Positions 6,365-6,920 of a stretch of DNA of 6,920 nt are shown piece by piece. Source of the DNA: Competibacteraceae bacterium UBA2792 (GTDB lineage: Bacteria; Pseudomonadota; Gammaproteobacteria; Competibacterales; Competibacteraceae). Positions within the stretch are counted from its first letter, which is position 1, and the number at the start of each line of letters is the position of its first letter. Under the pieces are notes generated by a model. That model was not told the DNA's origin. It saw only the letters and a program-made list of their open reading frames with translations, and did no database searches. Position numbers and translations under genes: made by a program. The DNA lies in the NCBI GenBank assembly GCA_002352125.1, contig DEHU01000178.1, positions 37,606 to 44,525 on the forward strand, read 5' to 3'.

Positions 6365-6423
6365 CCTAACCCCGCATACAATAGACCATCGCTAAAGCGG
6401 CGCTAACCGATCCAGATCATTCC
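6365..6423. promoter_or_regulatory. Divergent promoter region between the kinase gene and ftsY
   Basis: Only 59 bp separate the two start codons (77 bp if the kinase starts at 6346). On the plus strand TACAAT (6377-6382) matches the -10 consensus at 5 of 6 positions, 41 nt before the ftsY ATG. The overlapping minus-strand hexamer TATTGT (complement of 6378-6383) matches at 4 of 6. Neither has a good -35 at 16-18 nt; TTGATA at 6350-6355 is 21 nt from TACAAT. If the minus -10 is used, RNA would start a few nt before 6364, favouring the kinase start at 6346. No clear Shine-Dalgarno precedes ftsY. Confidence 0.35.
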
Positions 6424-6920
6424 ATGACCGACCCCAAACACGACTCCTCCAATCCTTCGCCTGCATCCGAGACGCCGGAGCGCAAAAAATCCGGCCTGTT
6501 CGAAGTCCTGAACCGGCCGATCCACTTCCCGTTTCGCAAGGACCGCGCGCCGGAGGCGACGTCCGTCGAGCCGGCCGAACCCAAACCGCAACGGTTTGCC
6601 CGGCTGCGGAATCGGCTGCGGCGCACCCGTCAAGGCTTGGTTGGCGGGCTGGCCGGCTTGTTCGCTGGCCGGAAGCTGGACGACGAGGCGCTGGAAGAGC
6701 TGGAAAGCCGGCTGTTGCTGGCCGACGTCGGCGTGGACGTCACCAACCATCTCATCAAACGGTTGACCGAGCGGGTATCGCGCCAGCAGTTAAGCGACAT
6801 ACCAGCATTGCTTCAAGCGTTGCGCGACGAACTGTTGGCCATTCTTTCCGCTTGCCAACGGCCGTGGCAACCTAGCGAATCCCGGCCTTACGTGATTTTG
6901 ACGGTCGGGGTCAACGGCGT
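6424..6920 (+). CDS. ftsY: Signal recognition particle receptor FtsY, 5' part
   Basis: 165 full codons from ATG 6424, open to the right edge. An in-frame TAG at 6382-6384 and the absence of any other start between fix this ATG. FtsY is the membrane-associated GTPase that docks the SRP-ribosome complex at the Sec translocon. Residues 1-55 are a short charged, Pro-rich A region, much shorter than the roughly 200 residues of E. coli FtsY. Residues 58-80 (FARLRNRLRRTRQGL, then GGLAGLF) are the basic amphipathic helix that opens the N domain and helps membrane binding. LDDEALEELESRLLLADVGV (85-104) is a strong FtsY N-domain signature. The frame ends at VILTVGVNGV (157-166), just before the GKT of the first GTP-binding motif. 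In related bacteria ftsE, ftsX and rpoH follow, but they lie outside this window. Confidence 0.96.
   Translation, partial: MTDPKHDSSNPSPASETPERKKSGLFEVLNRPIHFPFRKDRAPEATSVEPAEPKPQRFARLRNRLRRTRQGLVGGLAGLFAGRKLDDEALEELESRLLLADVGVDVTNHLIKRLTERVSRQQLSDIPALLQALRDELLAILSACQRPWQPSESRPYVILTVGVNG

Noticed and set aside
5078..6406. Long open frame on the plus strand opposite the kinase
   Set aside because: The minus strand encodes every kinase motif in order. The plus frame is a high-GC shadow that also runs into the ftsY promoter region.

Overview
The window looks like a chromosomal segment of a gammaproteobacterium of fairly high GC (coding regions about 60-65% where counted). The main clue is gene order. 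A pair of periplasmic M16 peptidase genes lies close to, and divergent from, ftsY, an arrangement I recall from Pseudomonas and other gammaproteobacteria. A Candidatus Competibacter-like or similar environmental lineage would fit the large Ser/Thr kinase and the DUF4124/VWA protein, but that is a guess. The sequence alone does not fix a genus.

Layout, left to right. (1) 1-1147, minus strand: an exported M16 peptidase homologue without zinc ligands, cut off by the left edge. (2) A 60-nt gap holding a GC-rich palindromic interspersed repeat. (3) 1208-2584, minus: the zinc-binding M16 partner with an intact HLLEH motif. (4) 2714-4189, minus: an exported protein with DUF4124, a von Willebrand A domain and three cysteine-bearing 70-residue repeats, two of them nearly identical in DNA. 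(5) 4190-4570: an AT-rich non-coding stretch of 381 bp (about 42% GC). (6) 4571-6364, minus: a transmembrane PASTA-less Ser/Thr kinase with a proline-rich linker and a C-terminal region predicted to lie outside the cytoplasm. (7) A 59-bp divergent intergenic region. (8) 6424 to the right edge, plus: the 5' part of ftsY, stopping at the first GTP-binding motif.

How the genes may work together. The two M16 genes are an active/inactive pair of the kind that forms heterodimeric M16B peptidases. FtsY is the signal-recognition-particle receptor and is housekeeping. The kinase and VWA genes sit between these two conserved blocks and look like an accessory insertion. The kinase is predicted to have a catalytic domain inside the cell and a sensor-like region outside. 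The VWA protein is predicted to be exported with a complete MIDAS metal site and CxxC-containing beta-rich repeats, so the two could meet in the periplasm. That link is inference from adjacency and topology. It is the best candidate here for an undescribed system.
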